From Nonomuraea zeae (GTDB lineage Bacteria; Actinomycetota; Actinomycetes; Streptosporangiales; Streptosporangiaceae): 64,000 nucleotides of DNA. Each line of letters opens with the position of its first letter. Position 1 is the stretch's first letter. This document shows positions 14,799 through 22,475 of this stretch, one piece after another. Location: the NCBI RefSeq assembly GCF_005889725.1, contig NZ_VCKX01000011.1, positions 1 through 64,000 of the forward strand. The letters run 5' to 3'. Made by a program: the position numbers and the translations under genes. The notes under the pieces are model-generated. The model saw only the letters and a program-made list of their open reading frames with translations, was not told the DNA's origin and did no database searches.

Positions 14799-16172
14799 GT
14801 GTCTCGAATGCCCAATGTTGCGCTCGCGCAGGCTATGCGACGTGCGGATTGCTCAAATTCGGGACTTGCTTCACGAGTACGGCAAATTGCCCAGAAAGAG
14901 GGCATAAGGCTTAGCTGCACCCATGTGGACGTCAAGCGCTGGCTTGATGGCGTGAAGCCTCGGCCGACAACGGCAAGGTTCATCACCGAGGCCCTCTCGC
15001 AGAAGGCCGGCGTGACGTTCTCGTTGGACGACGTCGGCTTGGGCAGCGTCGTCACTCCCGAGACGCTTGAAGCCACCCTTGCCCACGGCGGCGGGATATC
15101 CGATGTCGGGAGCCTGCTGCTGGGTCTTACCCGGCGCGACCTCGCCGATGATCCCGTAGCTCTGGAGTCCGTGATCGTGCCGGACGCCTGGAGCGAGGCT
15201 CTGATCGCATGGCTGCTGTCCCGCCCTGAGCCGCATCAAACCAGGCAGAACGCCCGGCCATCTGTGGGTGTGTGGGACGTCCACGCGATCCGGGTGACAA
15301 CCGAGATCTTCGCCAACATGGGATTCCAGTTCGGCGGCGGTCACGCGCGTTCTGCGCTCATCCAGTATTACAACCGCGAAGTCGTCCCGATGCTGAACGG
15401 CAAATACACCGAGTCGGTCGGACGATCGTTGTATGCGGCGGCTGCGGAAATCACGGAGCTGGTTGCCTGGACGGCTTACGACCTGGGCAGGCATGGGCTC
15501 GCTCAGCGGTATTTCCTGCAAGGGCTACGCCTCGCGCAGGCATCGGGTGACCGCATGATGGGCGGTCTGCTGCTCGCCGATATGAGCCACCAGGCCAACT
15601 ACCTTGGCCGGTACAACCAGGCGATACAGCTTGCGCGGGCAGCACAGGAAGGATGCAAGGACGTCTCCACCGCCACGCCCATGGCTTTGTTCCACGCCAT
15701 GGAAGCGCGGGCCCACGCAGGGAACGGCGACCAGGACCAGTGCGCACGCGCCTTGCTCCAGGCCGAGACGTATTTCAGCAAGCGCAAGGTGGACGATGAC
15801 CCGCCATGGTCACGCTACTTCGACGCCGCCGAGCTGGCGAGTGAGGGCGCGCACTGCTACCGCGACCTCAAAATCCCCTCCCAAGCCATGGAGTTCGTCG
15901 GCCAGGCCGTCGATCTCTGCGACCCGCTGTACGTGCGGACGCTCGCCTTCGACCGCCTCGTGCAGGCAGCCAGCTACGTCCACATGGGGCAACCCGCGAA
16001 GGCCGCCTTGGTTGCGCTAGAAGCCGTCAACCTTGCCGGGCCACTCAAGTCCGCGCGTTATCTCCGGTACGTTCGAGATCTGAAAGCCGACCTCGCAGGC
16101 TTCGACTGCGAAGATTCGGTCAGGGCCTTCAACACCCTCATCGCGGAAAAATATCCGTCCCTCGGTGGCTAG
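14799..16172 (+). CDS. HTH-TPR transcriptional regulator
   Basis: A 457-residue protein. The GTG at 14799 was chosen because GGAGG lies five bases upstream; earlier ATGs lack a ribosome site. The N-terminus ('PNVALAQAMRRADCSNSGLASRVRQIA') is an XRE-like helix-turn-helix variant continuing to 'VKRWLDGVKPRPTTARFI'. From about residue 200 on there are tetratricopeptide-like helices: 'ELVAWTAYDLGRHGLAQRYFLQGLRLAQ' in pieces, 'NYLGRYNQAIQLARAA', 'MEARAHAGNGDQDQCARALLQAE', 'DLKIPSQAMEFVGQAVDL'. Such Streptomyces regulators (NsdA-like and AICE relatives) often respond to peptides or partner proteins. It is transcribed divergently from the tra operon and converges on the phosphotransferase gene with a 4-base overlap. 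It probably controls the element's state. Confidence 0.8.
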   Translation: MSRMPNVALAQAMRRADCSNSGLASRVRQIAQKEGIRLSCTHVDVKRWLDGVKPRPTTARFITEALSQKAGVTFSLDDVGLGSVVTPETLEATLAHGGGISDVGSLLLGLTRRDLADDPVALESVIVPDAWSEALIAWLLSRPEPHQTRQNARPSVGVWDVHAIRVTTEIFANMGFQFGGGHARSALIQYYNREVVPMLNGKYTESVGRSLYAAAAEITELVAWTAYDLGRHGLAQRYFLQGLRLAQASGDRMMGGLLLADMSHQANYLGRYNQAIQLARAAQEGCKDVSTATPMALFHAMEARAHAGNGDQDQCARALLQAETYFSKRKVDDDPPWSRYFDAAELASEGAHCYRDLKIPSQAMEFVGQAVDLCDPLYVRTLAFDRLVQAASYVHMGQPAKAALVALEAVNLAGPLKSARYLRYVRDLKADLAGFDCEDSVRAFNTLIAEKYPSLGG

Positions 16173-17077
16173 AAAGCCCGCCACTGACGAGGCGCGTCCG
16201 GATTCTGCAGGCAGAAAAGGCGGTTACGAAACTCGCGAGCGATGGCCTCATCCTCATTGACGTTCTGCATGAGCCATGTCGTCATCTTCAACTCGTTGAT
16301 GTCTCTAAGCACGGGATAGCCCTCCCATGCCACGACGTCGAAGCCGTAGTGCTCTGCGAACTGGTCATATTCGGCACGGGTACCCCAGCCCACTGAGTGT
16401 TCGATGGCTGTGACGGCGAGATCGGTCTCAGGAGGGCCGAAGGCGAAACGCTCGAAGTCGATCAGCACGACGGCGCCTTCGGTGGTCTTGATGAGGTTGT
16501 CCGAGTGCGCGTCGCCGTGCACGGCACAGGCGGCCAAGGGGAAGTGCAGGGCCTCGTAGGCTGTCTGGAGCTGCTGGTGCCTCGTGAGCAGGAACTGGCG
16601 TTCCTGGTCGGTGAGGACACTGGCCGAGGAGATGCGTTCCGAGACGCGCCCAAGGATGTCGAGCTGTGGCAGCGCCAGGTCTTCCGGAACCGGCATCCGA
16701 TGCAGAGCCTGCAGAACCTCGGCTAGGTCAGTCAAGGTCGCGGCACCACCGCCGCTGTCGATGAAGCGCCACAGCGTGACTGGCCTGTCCCTGACAACGA
16801 GAGGTTGGGGGTGATGGGTTGTCCGCGCCGCTGGCAGTCCCGCTTCATGAAGCCAGGCGGACACAGCCACCTCCTTGCGGGCGTCGTCAAGAACGTCCAG
16901 GCTTCGCGCGATGCGTACGACGACGTGTTCGGACGCCAGCACGAAGAGAGCATTCTCACCGAGGCGGATCAGCCGCGCGTCCTCGCTCTCGAGGCCGGCG
17001 ACCTTGCATGCCTCCTGGAGAGTCGCCTGTGCTTCCTGAGAGGTGAACGGGACGGCGGCTGACTGGAACACGGTCAC
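16169..17077 (-). CDS. Aminoglycoside phosphotransferase/choline-kinase family protein
   Basis: A 302-residue protein-kinase-fold small-molecule kinase. The catalytic loop is 'AVHGDAHSDNLI' and the metal-binding loop 'VVLIDFERFAFG', with 'ENALFVLASEHVVVRIAR' as the nucleotide-binding strand region and Arg in place of the usual Lys. The substrate is unknown; relatives include antibiotic kinases and sugar or choline kinases, so resistance cannot be claimed. The GTG start shares bases with the TAG stop of the triple-GntR gene (TAGTG), which couples the two: GntR regulator plus phosphotransferase is a pair I recall from AICEs. The C-terminus overlaps the convergent TPR regulator gene by four bases. 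Confidence 0.85.
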   Translation of the reverse strand: MTVFQSAAVPFTSQEAQATLQEACKVAGLESEDARLIRLGENALFVLASEHVVVRIARSLDVLDDARKEVAVSAWLHEAGLPAARTTHHPQPLVVRDRPVTLWRFIDSGGGAATLTDLAEVLQALHRMPVPEDLALPQLDILGRVSERISSASVLTDQERQFLLTRHQQLQTAYEALHFPLAACAVHGDAHSDNLIKTTEGAVVLIDFERFAFGPPETDLAVTAIEHSVGWGTRAEYDQFAEHYGFDVVAWEGYPVLRDINELKMTTWLMQNVNEDEAIAREFRNRLFCLQNPDAPRQWRAF

Positions 17078-17766
17078 TATGAACCCTTTGGTTGTGTCTT
17101 GACCACGCGGCCTTTACCGGCCCGCTTCTCGACTATCCCCTCTGCTTCTAGCAGCGCGAACGCCCGTCTGACAGTGATACGGCCAACGCCTCGCTCTTGC
17201 GCCAGTGCAGTCTCTCCAGGGAGCACGGCACCTATGGCGAACTGACCACTGGCTATCTCTCGTCGTAGGGCAGCGGCGACGTCGTCAGCGCGCGTATGCG
17301 CGTGGGCGGGCCCGCCGACGAACCACCCCCTCCCGTGGATGGAGGTGATCGTCTGCTCAGAGGCAAGCAACTGGAACGCCTGTCGGACAGTGCCCTTCGA
17401 GACGCCATACTCCACCGCGGTCGCGGCTTCGCCCGGTAGCTGTTGGCCGGCCGCGAGTTCGCCGCTCTCGATCCGCTTGCGCATCGCCTCGGCGATCGTC
17501 TCGTACTGCGTCGAGGCCGCACGGCGGTCTCCTGCAGGCGCTTCTCCAACCACCCGACGTCCACGGCCTGCCTCGCTGGCCACCAGGCCCGCCCGCTCCA
17601 GCTCGGCGACGGCTTGGCGTACGGTTCCTCGTGCCACGCCATACGTGCGGGCAAGGACTGCCTCAGAAGGCATCATGCCGCCGGCGGGGGGATCTCCATC
17701 ACGGATACGACGGCGGATATCCTCGGCTATCCGAACGTAGGTGGGCCCATCTTTCGCCTTGCTCAT
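17077..17766 (-). CDS. Regulator with three tandem GntR winged-helix domains
   Basis: A 229-residue protein from ATG 17766 (GGAG six bases upstream; a longer frame to 17877 has no ribosome site). It contains three complete GntR winged helices in a row and no effector domain: 'YVRIAEDIRRRIRDG...GVARGTVRQAVAEL' at about 9-70, 'YETIAEAMRKRIESG...GVSKGTVRQAFQLL' at about 83-148, and 'RADDVAAALRREIASG...GVGRITVRRAFALL' at about 158-222. Usual GntR proteins have one such domain plus a ligand-binding half. Three fused domains could bind a row of operator half sites as a monomer. The gene is coupled to the phosphotransferase downstream. Confidence 0.88.
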   Translation of the reverse strand: MSKAKDGPTYVRIAEDIRRRIRDGDPPAGGMMPSEAVLARTYGVARGTVRQAVAELERAGLVASEAGRGRRVVGEAPAGDRRAASTQYETIAEAMRKRIESGELAAGQQLPGEAATAVEYGVSKGTVRQAFQLLASEQTITSIHGRGWFVGGPAHAHTRADDVAAALRREIASGQFAIGAVLPGETALAQERGVGRITVRRAFALLEAEGIVEKRAGKGRVVKTQPKGS

Positions 17767-17954
17767 CGCGCTCCCTCGCCGAGGCACATCGTCTCTAGGG
17801 TAGGGCGGACAGGGCAGGACCTGCGGAGTAACGCGGCTCCACGTCTCCTCTCGAAGTCTTTCCCTCCGTGGGCTCATAGACGCGATGCGGCGCCAGATTG
17901 AGCCAACAAGTCTTACCGAGATCTCTGAGAGAGGATTATGAGGGCTCCGGCTCT

Positions 17955-18317
17955 CTACGCATCCCTGGACGCAGCGCTTACGGCAGATGCCGATGACCGC
18001 TCAAGCCGCGGACTCTTACCCGGCCTCGTGTCACCGCGCCACCCGGCGTCGATGTCGGCAGCGTACGGATCTCTACACACATGGTCCTTCTCGAACTCCA
18101 CGATGAGCATCGTCCAGCGCTCACGCGCGTGCTTGTAGCCTCCCCTGCCAGCCTCCTCATAGCCCCCGGCCTCTGCAGCCCGGAGAAGCAAGAACTGCCC
18201 ACCCTGGCTCGCCCACTCGTACACGCCGCAGCACGACGTCTCAGTGATTCGAAGGTGGTCCTTCCGGGGGCGCAGATAAGGTTCCCACTGGAGTACCGGC
18301 AGGTCAGGGGCCGACAT
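17955..18317 (-). CDS. Hypothetical AICE protein
   Basis: A 120-residue protein from ATG 18317. 'DLPVLQWEPYLRPRKDHLRITETSCCGVYEWASQGGQFLLLR' in pieces looks like a compact beta-rich domain, followed by 'WTMLIVEFEKDHV' and a charged tail. I do not recognise the family. It overlaps the preceding gene by 14 bases, which suggests coupling. A 188-base gap separates it from the GntR gene downstream. Confidence 0.5.
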   Translation of the reverse strand: MSAPDLPVLQWEPYLRPRKDHLRITETSCCGVYEWASQGGQFLLLRAAEAGGYEEAGRGGYKHARERWTMLIVEFEKDHVCRDPYAADIDAGWRGDTRPGKSPRLERSSASAVSAASRDA

Positions 18318-18573
18318 GGCCGCTCGGTACTTCTTCGGCGTACTCCTGGAGGTAGCGGAAGACGTTGCGGCGGCATCGCTGCCATGCGCAGGCGAAGGCG
18401 AGTTCTAGCAGCGTTTCGGCTTCGAGCTGCAGCTTGACGCCATAGGCGATCTCGTCGGCGGTCAGCTTGGGCAGCGGCCTCGCCCGCCAGACGCCGAGCT
18501 GGTCGCGCCACACGTAGAAGCGTCTGAACGCGCCGCGCAGGTCGTGCGGCGAGACGCCGAAGATGGAAGTCAT
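18304..18573 (-). CDS. Hypothetical AICE protein
   Basis: An 89-residue predicted helical protein ('SPHDLRGAFRRFYVWRDQLGVWR', 'LTADEIAYGVKLQLEAETLLELAFACAWQRCRRNVFRYL' in pieces). No family recognised. It is the first gene of a minus-strand run, with its promoter region shared with the divergent GntR gene at 18712. The coding frame has normal actinomycete third-position GC. Confidence 0.5.
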   Translation of the reverse strand: MTSIFGVSPHDLRGAFRRFYVWRDQLGVWRARPLPKLTADEIAYGVKLQLEAETLLELAFACAWQRCRRNVFRYLQEYAEEVPSGHVGP

Positions 18574-18661
18574 GCGGGATTGATCTCCCCGTGTTGCCTT
18601 GGACAGGGATGTCAGCCAAAAATCTGCCCTGGATGACGTTTGCCCACGTTAACCCTAGGGC

Positions 18662-18688
18662 CTCATGGCCACAAGGCTCATGGCAACA
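18662..18688. promoter_or_regulatory. Direct-repeat operator between divergent genes
   Basis: CTCATGGCCACA (18662-18673) and CTCATGGCAACA (18677-18688) are near-identical and 15 bp apart, in the 138-base gap between the hypothetical gene (18573, minus) and the GntR gene (18712, plus). This suggests autoregulation by the adjacent GntR protein. Confidence 0.45.
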
Positions 18689-18711
18689 TAGCCGCGTGAC
18701 ACTTGTGTGCT

Positions 18712-19164
18712 GTGATCGACTACAGCTCTGGGGTGCCGGTGTATCGGCAGGTCGCCAACGCGATCCGCGACGACATCACCGCCGGCCGCTACCGCCCAGG
18801 AGCGTGGTTGCCCTCAGAGGCCCAACTGGCACAGATGTACGAAGTCGGCAGGGACACTGTTCGAGAAGCCTTGGCCTACCTTCGAGCCGAAGGAAAGATC
18901 ACTACCGTCCGCAAGCGGGGGTCGATGGTGGCCGCTGAGGTGACGCGCGAGGCGCATCACGTTCCACCTGGAGCGCGCGTGATCGCTCGTATGCCGACCC
19001 CAGATGAGCGACGAGACTTGGCCACGTCCGTAGAATTGCGGGAGTTTGGTGGAATACCCGAGGGTGTACCGGTCTTCGAAATCTTCCCGGGAGCGCGCAA
19101 GCATCGCAAAGTGCTCCGAGGAGATCAGGTAGAACTCGTCATCGATCCACCTGAGAACAAATGA
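18712..19164 (+). CDS. GntR family regulator (KorSA-like)
   Basis: A 150-residue protein. I chose GTG 18712 (MIDYSSGVPVYRQVANAIR), since the alternative TTG at 18703 only adds three residues and neither has a clear ribosome site; a leaderless message is possible. The winged helix spans residues 10-70 with 'WLPSEAQLAQMYEVGRDTVREALAYLRAEG'. The remaining 80 residues are a reduced effector part ('GARVIARMPTPDERRDLA', 'EGVPVFEIFP'), as in AICE KorSA-type repressors that hold the replication/transfer genes off. It is divergent from the hypothetical pair and converges on the DUF6414 gene. Confidence 0.82.
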   Translation: MIDYSSGVPVYRQVANAIRDDITAGRYRPGAWLPSEAQLAQMYEVGRDTVREALAYLRAEGKITTVRKRGSMVAAEVTREAHHVPPGARVIARMPTPDERRDLATSVELREFGGIPEGVPVFEIFPGARKHRKVLRGDQVELVIDPPENK

Positions 19165-19197
19165 TTCACAGCAGTGCGGAGAGGCTGGGAACATGGC

Positions 19198-19227
19198 GAG
19201 GTTGAAGAAGGTGCTTCTAGCAACCTC
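19198..19227. terminator. Hairpin between convergent genes
   Basis: GAGGTTG (19198-19204) pairs with CAACCTC (19221-19227), and an inner AGAAG/CTTCT stem continues it. It sits in the 78-base gap between the GntR and DUF6414 stop codons, so it could terminate from both sides. There is no long T-run. Confidence 0.45.
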
Positions 19228-19242
19228 CTTCACGCTTGAATT

Positions 19243-20616
19243 TCACCAGTAAAGAGCGACGATCTCTGCGTCCAGTACGCGGCGAGGCTCAGGGCTTGGA
19301 AGCACATCATCAACATTGTCCCGTTCTGCAACGTCGCCATCGAAGTCAACACCTGACGCAGCAAGCGCGTCGACTCGAGATTGAGCGGCGAACACGGGGT
19401 CTATCTCGATATCAGCCCATTCTTTCACGACCTTGGCAACCTCGCTGAAGGCAGCCTTTCGACTTTCGAAGTCGCGGCCTGCTTCACTTTGACTTTGAGC
19501 AAGCGCAGTAAGAAGAGCCTTCTGGTCGGGATTCAGCAAGACATCACCATGTGCAGCGAGAAGGTTTCCGTACGCTATCAACGCTCGCACCATACCGGCA
19601 TCCGCAGGAGCTACTGACGGCTCTGGCGACCGCGCTTTCACGAAGGCCATCTGACCGAATTGCGCTATCTGCGTATCGAGTCCAGGCGTAAGGTCTTTCA
19701 GCAAATCGGTGAGTTTGACAGGGACCCAATCATCCTTGAGGCCCTGGTCGTTCGATCTGCACATGATGCGAAAGCGCGCCCCAGAAAAAAGCACTCTCCG
19801 AAGATCTTTCCAGTAAAGACGCTGTTCCGTCACACCGACGACAAATACATCTTTGACTTCACATTCCGCAGCAGGAAGTTTCTCCAGTAGGCGCGTATGT
19901 ATAAGGTATTCGCGGCCTCTGAGCGTCACTGACCTATATTCAACCAGCTTGCACTCAATTGGAACCAGCCCAACCATGAGCCTCTCGAAGATTCGGTTGA
20001 TCGCCATTGCTTGCCCGAACTTATCTTGGCCTGGCAGTGCTATTACCCCAGAGCTATCTTCAATAATTCCGCCGAGTGCGGCGATAATCGATGTAACCTT
20101 GAATACATCATGTACGCCTACCTCGACCTCAAGCTCCATCAAATGGCCTCGCCGAATCTTGGACGGCTGAATCACCCATCGATCGAATATAGCCTGCGTT
20201 GATGAGTTCTGGAAATCTATCCATGACTCAATCCTGGGAGCCGCATCTTTGGAGTCAATAGGGCGGATCGCCAATCTACCTTCTTCGCAATCATGCAGTT
20301 CTTTGAAGGCGGATTGGATGGTGGATTTTTTTAGAACTTGGGAACTTCTAGTTTGAGCACTTGACATCTTGGAATTCAAGTCACCCTTCAGCACGCCCGC
20401 GGTTGCTCCTACAGCGGAGCCGATCTCCGCCGTACTAGTGGTTGACTGATTCTCAGTGTATTCCGACGCAAGGGCGCCCTGTCGAGACGCTAGAAGGCTG
20501 TAAACACTCACCTCATCCAAATATACAAATTCGCGCAGCGGCGCCTTCGCTGCCCTTGCGTTCTTGATGCGCTTGCGACGCTTATACCTGGCTAGGGCTC
20601 TTCTGAAGATCATCAT
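19243..20616 (-). CDS. DUF6414 family protein, partner of AAA+ ATPase
   Basis: A 457-residue protein. A very basic N-terminus ('RRALARYKRRKRIKNARAAK') precedes the DUF6414 signature 'REFVYLDEVSVYSLLASRQGA', then 'AEIGSAVGATAGVLKG', a hydrophobic glycine/alanine stretch that could touch a membrane. The rest is mixed alpha/beta without catalytic motifs I can name. Start is ATG 20616 or 20613, after AAGG, only five bases behind the ATPase stop, so the two are one operon. Codon usage and GC are clearly lower than in the AICE backbone, which marks it as imported cargo. DUF6414 has no assigned function; an effector or substrate role beside the ATPase is inference. Confidence 0.75.
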   Translation of the reverse strand: MMIFRRALARYKRRKRIKNARAAKAPLREFVYLDEVSVYSLLASRQGALASEYTENQSTTSTAEIGSAVGATAGVLKGDLNSKMSSAQTRSSQVLKKSTIQSAFKELHDCEEGRLAIRPIDSKDAAPRIESWIDFQNSSTQAIFDRWVIQPSKIRRGHLMELEVEVGVHDVFKVTSIIAALGGIIEDSSGVIALPGQDKFGQAMAINRIFERLMVGLVPIECKLVEYRSVTLRGREYLIHTRLLEKLPAAECEVKDVFVVGVTEQRLYWKDLRRVLFSGARFRIMCRSNDQGLKDDWVPVKLTDLLKDLTPGLDTQIAQFGQMAFVKARSPEPSVAPADAGMVRALIAYGNLLAAHGDVLLNPDQKALLTALAQSQSEAGRDFESRKAAFSEVAKVVKEWADIEIDPVFAAQSRVDALAASGVDFDGDVAERDNVDDVLPSPEPRRVLDAEIVALYW

Positions 20617-20621
20617 GCACC

Positions 20622-21839
20622 TTAGTTGGATGGAGAAACATCGATCGGCCTAGCTCTTTGGGTCGATGCGCGCTCAAAGCCTCCAACACAATCTTCCCAC
20701 ATGATCACACGGCGACCATCGGTCACGGCGAGCAAGGCCGCCTCCGCCCATATCAGCATCAGTTCGGCTGGCGACCATGAGTCACTTCTATCGGCAATCT
20801 CCCTAATAGGAAGAACGCCGTACGTTTCTACTCGTTGCGCACCAGTTCGAAGAATAGCCTCGCGATCACCGCGATCAGGAAGTGGGAAAGTGATCTCCCA
20901 GTCAAAGCGACCGGGCCTCAACAAAGCACGATCGATATCCTGTGGTCGGTTAGTAGTCGCGATCACCATGACGTTGCTTGCGTTGAAACCATCCATCAAC
21001 GTGAGAAGTTGAGCGACGGTCCGTTTGGAGGCTTCGTGCGCATCTTCATCTCGCTGCGAAGCAATACTGTCGATCTCGTCGAAAAATATAATCGCGCGTT
21101 CACGGCTCTCCGCGTGCGCGAATAGTCGACGCAAAATCTCTTCAGTTTGGCCGTGCCACTTGCTGACGACTTCAGGTCCACTAATCTGATAGAAGGTAGC
21201 ACCGCTCTCGCGCGCGATAATTCGCGCAAGCATTGTCTTTCCAGTACCAGGCGCCCCGGTGAATAGGACACCCTTTACTCTTCTAGCTCCGATCTCGGCT
21301 AGCTCGTCTGCGTGTCGGAGCGGAATCTCTATGAGGCGTTTCGCTCGAGCGATAACTTCATGCAGTCCAGCGAAATCGCTGTAATTTTCCTTGATTTTTG
21401 AGACATCATAGATGTAGGGCTCTATGGACGAGTCGTCCACTTCTGGCAAGTCGAAAAGCTTTATTGGTCGTTCCGACAAGACCGACTGCACGCCTGCCGC
21501 TGTAGCCTCGACTGTGTTTCCTGGATGATACTCTATATCGCTTCGGGTAGGGATTACTTTTGCGCTTCCGCCGGACTCCACCACCGTTTTATCTGGATTT
21601 TTGATCCGCACTACAGCAACCCATGGATCTTCAGACCATACTTCTTCTGGAGCTAGCTCAATTTCGCGATTGGTTCCAAGAAGGACCGTATCTCCCGGCT
21701 TGAAATCAACAGGTTCACTTGTATCGATCCAACCAGTCTGACCTGTGGGGATATCCAAGTAGACTCGGCATCCATTGCCGACAACTCGGCGTACGCGGGC
21801 TAGCCTGCCCCACCCGCTGAAGTCCTCTTCCGACACCAC
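20622..21839 (-). CDS. AAA+ ATPase (CDC48/FtsH-like single ring) with N-terminal OB-like domain
   Basis: A 405-residue protein. Residues 1-115 form a beta-rich part ('GCRVYLDIPTGQTGWIDTSE', 'FKPGDTVLLG') resembling OB/CDC48-N modules. The AAA core follows: Walker A 'GAPGTGKTML' at 195-204, pore-region 'SGPEVVSKWHGQTEEIL', Walker B 'IIFFDEIDSI' at 250-259, sensor-1 'VIATTNRP', and second-region-of-homology 'ALLRPGRFD' with the arginine finger. All catalytic residues are present, so it should be an active unfoldase or remodelling motor. There is no protease domain. The start is GTG 21839 or 21836. It is co-transcribed with DUF6414 and is AT-richer than its neighbours. It may be a proteolysis-independent disaggregase acting in defence; that is inference. 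Confidence 0.85.
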   Translation of the reverse strand: MVSEEDFSGWGRLARVRRVVGNGCRVYLDIPTGQTGWIDTSEPVDFKPGDTVLLGTNREIELAPEEVWSEDPWVAVVRIKNPDKTVVESGGSAKVIPTRSDIEYHPGNTVEATAAGVQSVLSERPIKLFDLPEVDDSSIEPYIYDVSKIKENYSDFAGLHEVIARAKRLIEIPLRHADELAEIGARRVKGVLFTGAPGTGKTMLARIIARESGATFYQISGPEVVSKWHGQTEEILRRLFAHAESRERAIIFFDEIDSIASQRDEDAHEASKRTVAQLLTLMDGFNASNVMVIATTNRPQDIDRALLRPGRFDWEITFPLPDRGDREAILRTGAQRVETYGVLPIREIADRSDSWSPAELMLIWAEAALLAVTDGRRVIMWEDCVGGFERASTQRARPIDVSPSN

Positions 21840-22058
21840 TCAAGCATCCTACGGTTTCGAGCTCCAATGATGGTGGTCCTCCCGAAGTGATCCCGTCGGA
21901 GTTGGAGAACTGGAATGACATGAGCCGTACCGAAGCTGGGCAACCCCTCAGCCTCCGCAGCCCGGACCAAATCCGACAAATCTCACTTCTATGCGCCCAG
22001 CACTCACAGTGGCGTCACGCAGCGAGGCAGGAGCGGCCCCAGCGACGTGGCGTGCGCC

Positions 22059-22104
22059 GCCACCTTCCCCAAGGTGGCACGTGCATGAAGGTGGCACGTG
22101 CATG
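22059..22104. repeat. Hairpin plus 17-nt tandem repeat near AICE right end
   Basis: GCCACCTT (22059-22066), CCCC, AAGGTGGC (22071-22078) make a perfect hairpin, and the 17-nt unit starting AAGGTGGCACGTGCATG occurs twice in tandem (22071-22087, 22088-22104). It lies about 220 bases upstream of the AAA gene start and about 140 bases left of the att copy, where an accessory-protein or Xis site would be expected. Confidence 0.45.
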
Positions 22105-22151
22105 ACCGACTGTCAGTTCAGCAAGGCGTCATGCGAGTCGCGGTGTGCCCA

Positions 22152-22169
22152 TGGACCAGTTGTGGACCA
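22152..22169. promoter_or_regulatory. Putative integrase arm-site pair at AICE right end
   Basis: TGGACCA (22152-22158) and TGTGGACCA (22161-22169) are spaced 11 bp apart, about 75 bp left of the att copy at 22245. They correspond to the TGTGGGCCA pairs at 1423-1442 and 27620-27638. Confidence 0.5.
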
Positions 22170-22244
22170 GGAGTGTGGGGTCAACGGTGCGTTTCCCACG
22201 TATTACCTGGTCAATTGGCCTATGCGCGGGTAATCGGCAGCCCC

Positions 22245-22286
22245 CTCCGGAGCCTGGTGGGTAGGTTCGAATCCTAAAGAGGGCAC
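22245..22286 (+). repeat. Internal att copy (4 mismatches to the 42-nt core)
   Basis: Matches 38 of 42 bases of the tRNA-Arg 3' end. Two changes (TAC to TAA and AGGGGG to AGAGGG) fall in the T-arm/acceptor portion, so no functional tRNA end is rebuilt here. It is the junction between the AICE and the CIME. Confidence 0.8.
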
Positions 22287-22475
22287 ACGATCTTGACCGG
22301 TGGTTCCTAATCGCTGACCTGGAGGAACACCGCACACATGGGTTGGCCTTTCACGGAGTCCCGCCTGTTCTCGTTGACGCTCACAGGTTTGTGAACCATC
22401 GGTGCGAAGGCCCCACCGATGGGGCCGAACGTCCGCGAACGTATGACTCCCTTGCCGAGATAGCCCTGCTGGCAT

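Larger units (their letters stand above)
1275..22286. mobile_element. Actinomycete integrative conjugative element (AICE, pSAM2-like)
   Basis: Bounded by the tRNA-Arg 3' end at 1275-1316 and an imperfect copy (38/42) at 22245-22286. Inside lie, in order, RT-HNH cargo, tyrosine integrase, excisionase, DUF3631 ATPase, prim-pol, SSB, FtsK/TraB-type DNA translocase, DUF2637 membrane protein, RRQRL-type zinc protein, WhiB-like protein, a TPR regulator, two GntR regulators and AAA/DUF6414 cargo. A single FtsK-like translocase with no relaxase or type IV secretion genes fits the known AICE scheme, in which double-stranded DNA is moved between hyphae. The backbone from integrase to the small membrane protein is one minus-strand run with many 4-base overlaps. 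The boundary at 22245 is inferred from the repeat and from arm sites on both sides. Confidence 0.88.

Noticed and set aside
16169-17077. Antibiotic resistance kinase
   Set aside because: The catalytic loop fits the whole APH/choline-kinase superfamily. Nothing in sequence or context points to an antibiotic, so no resistance claim is made.
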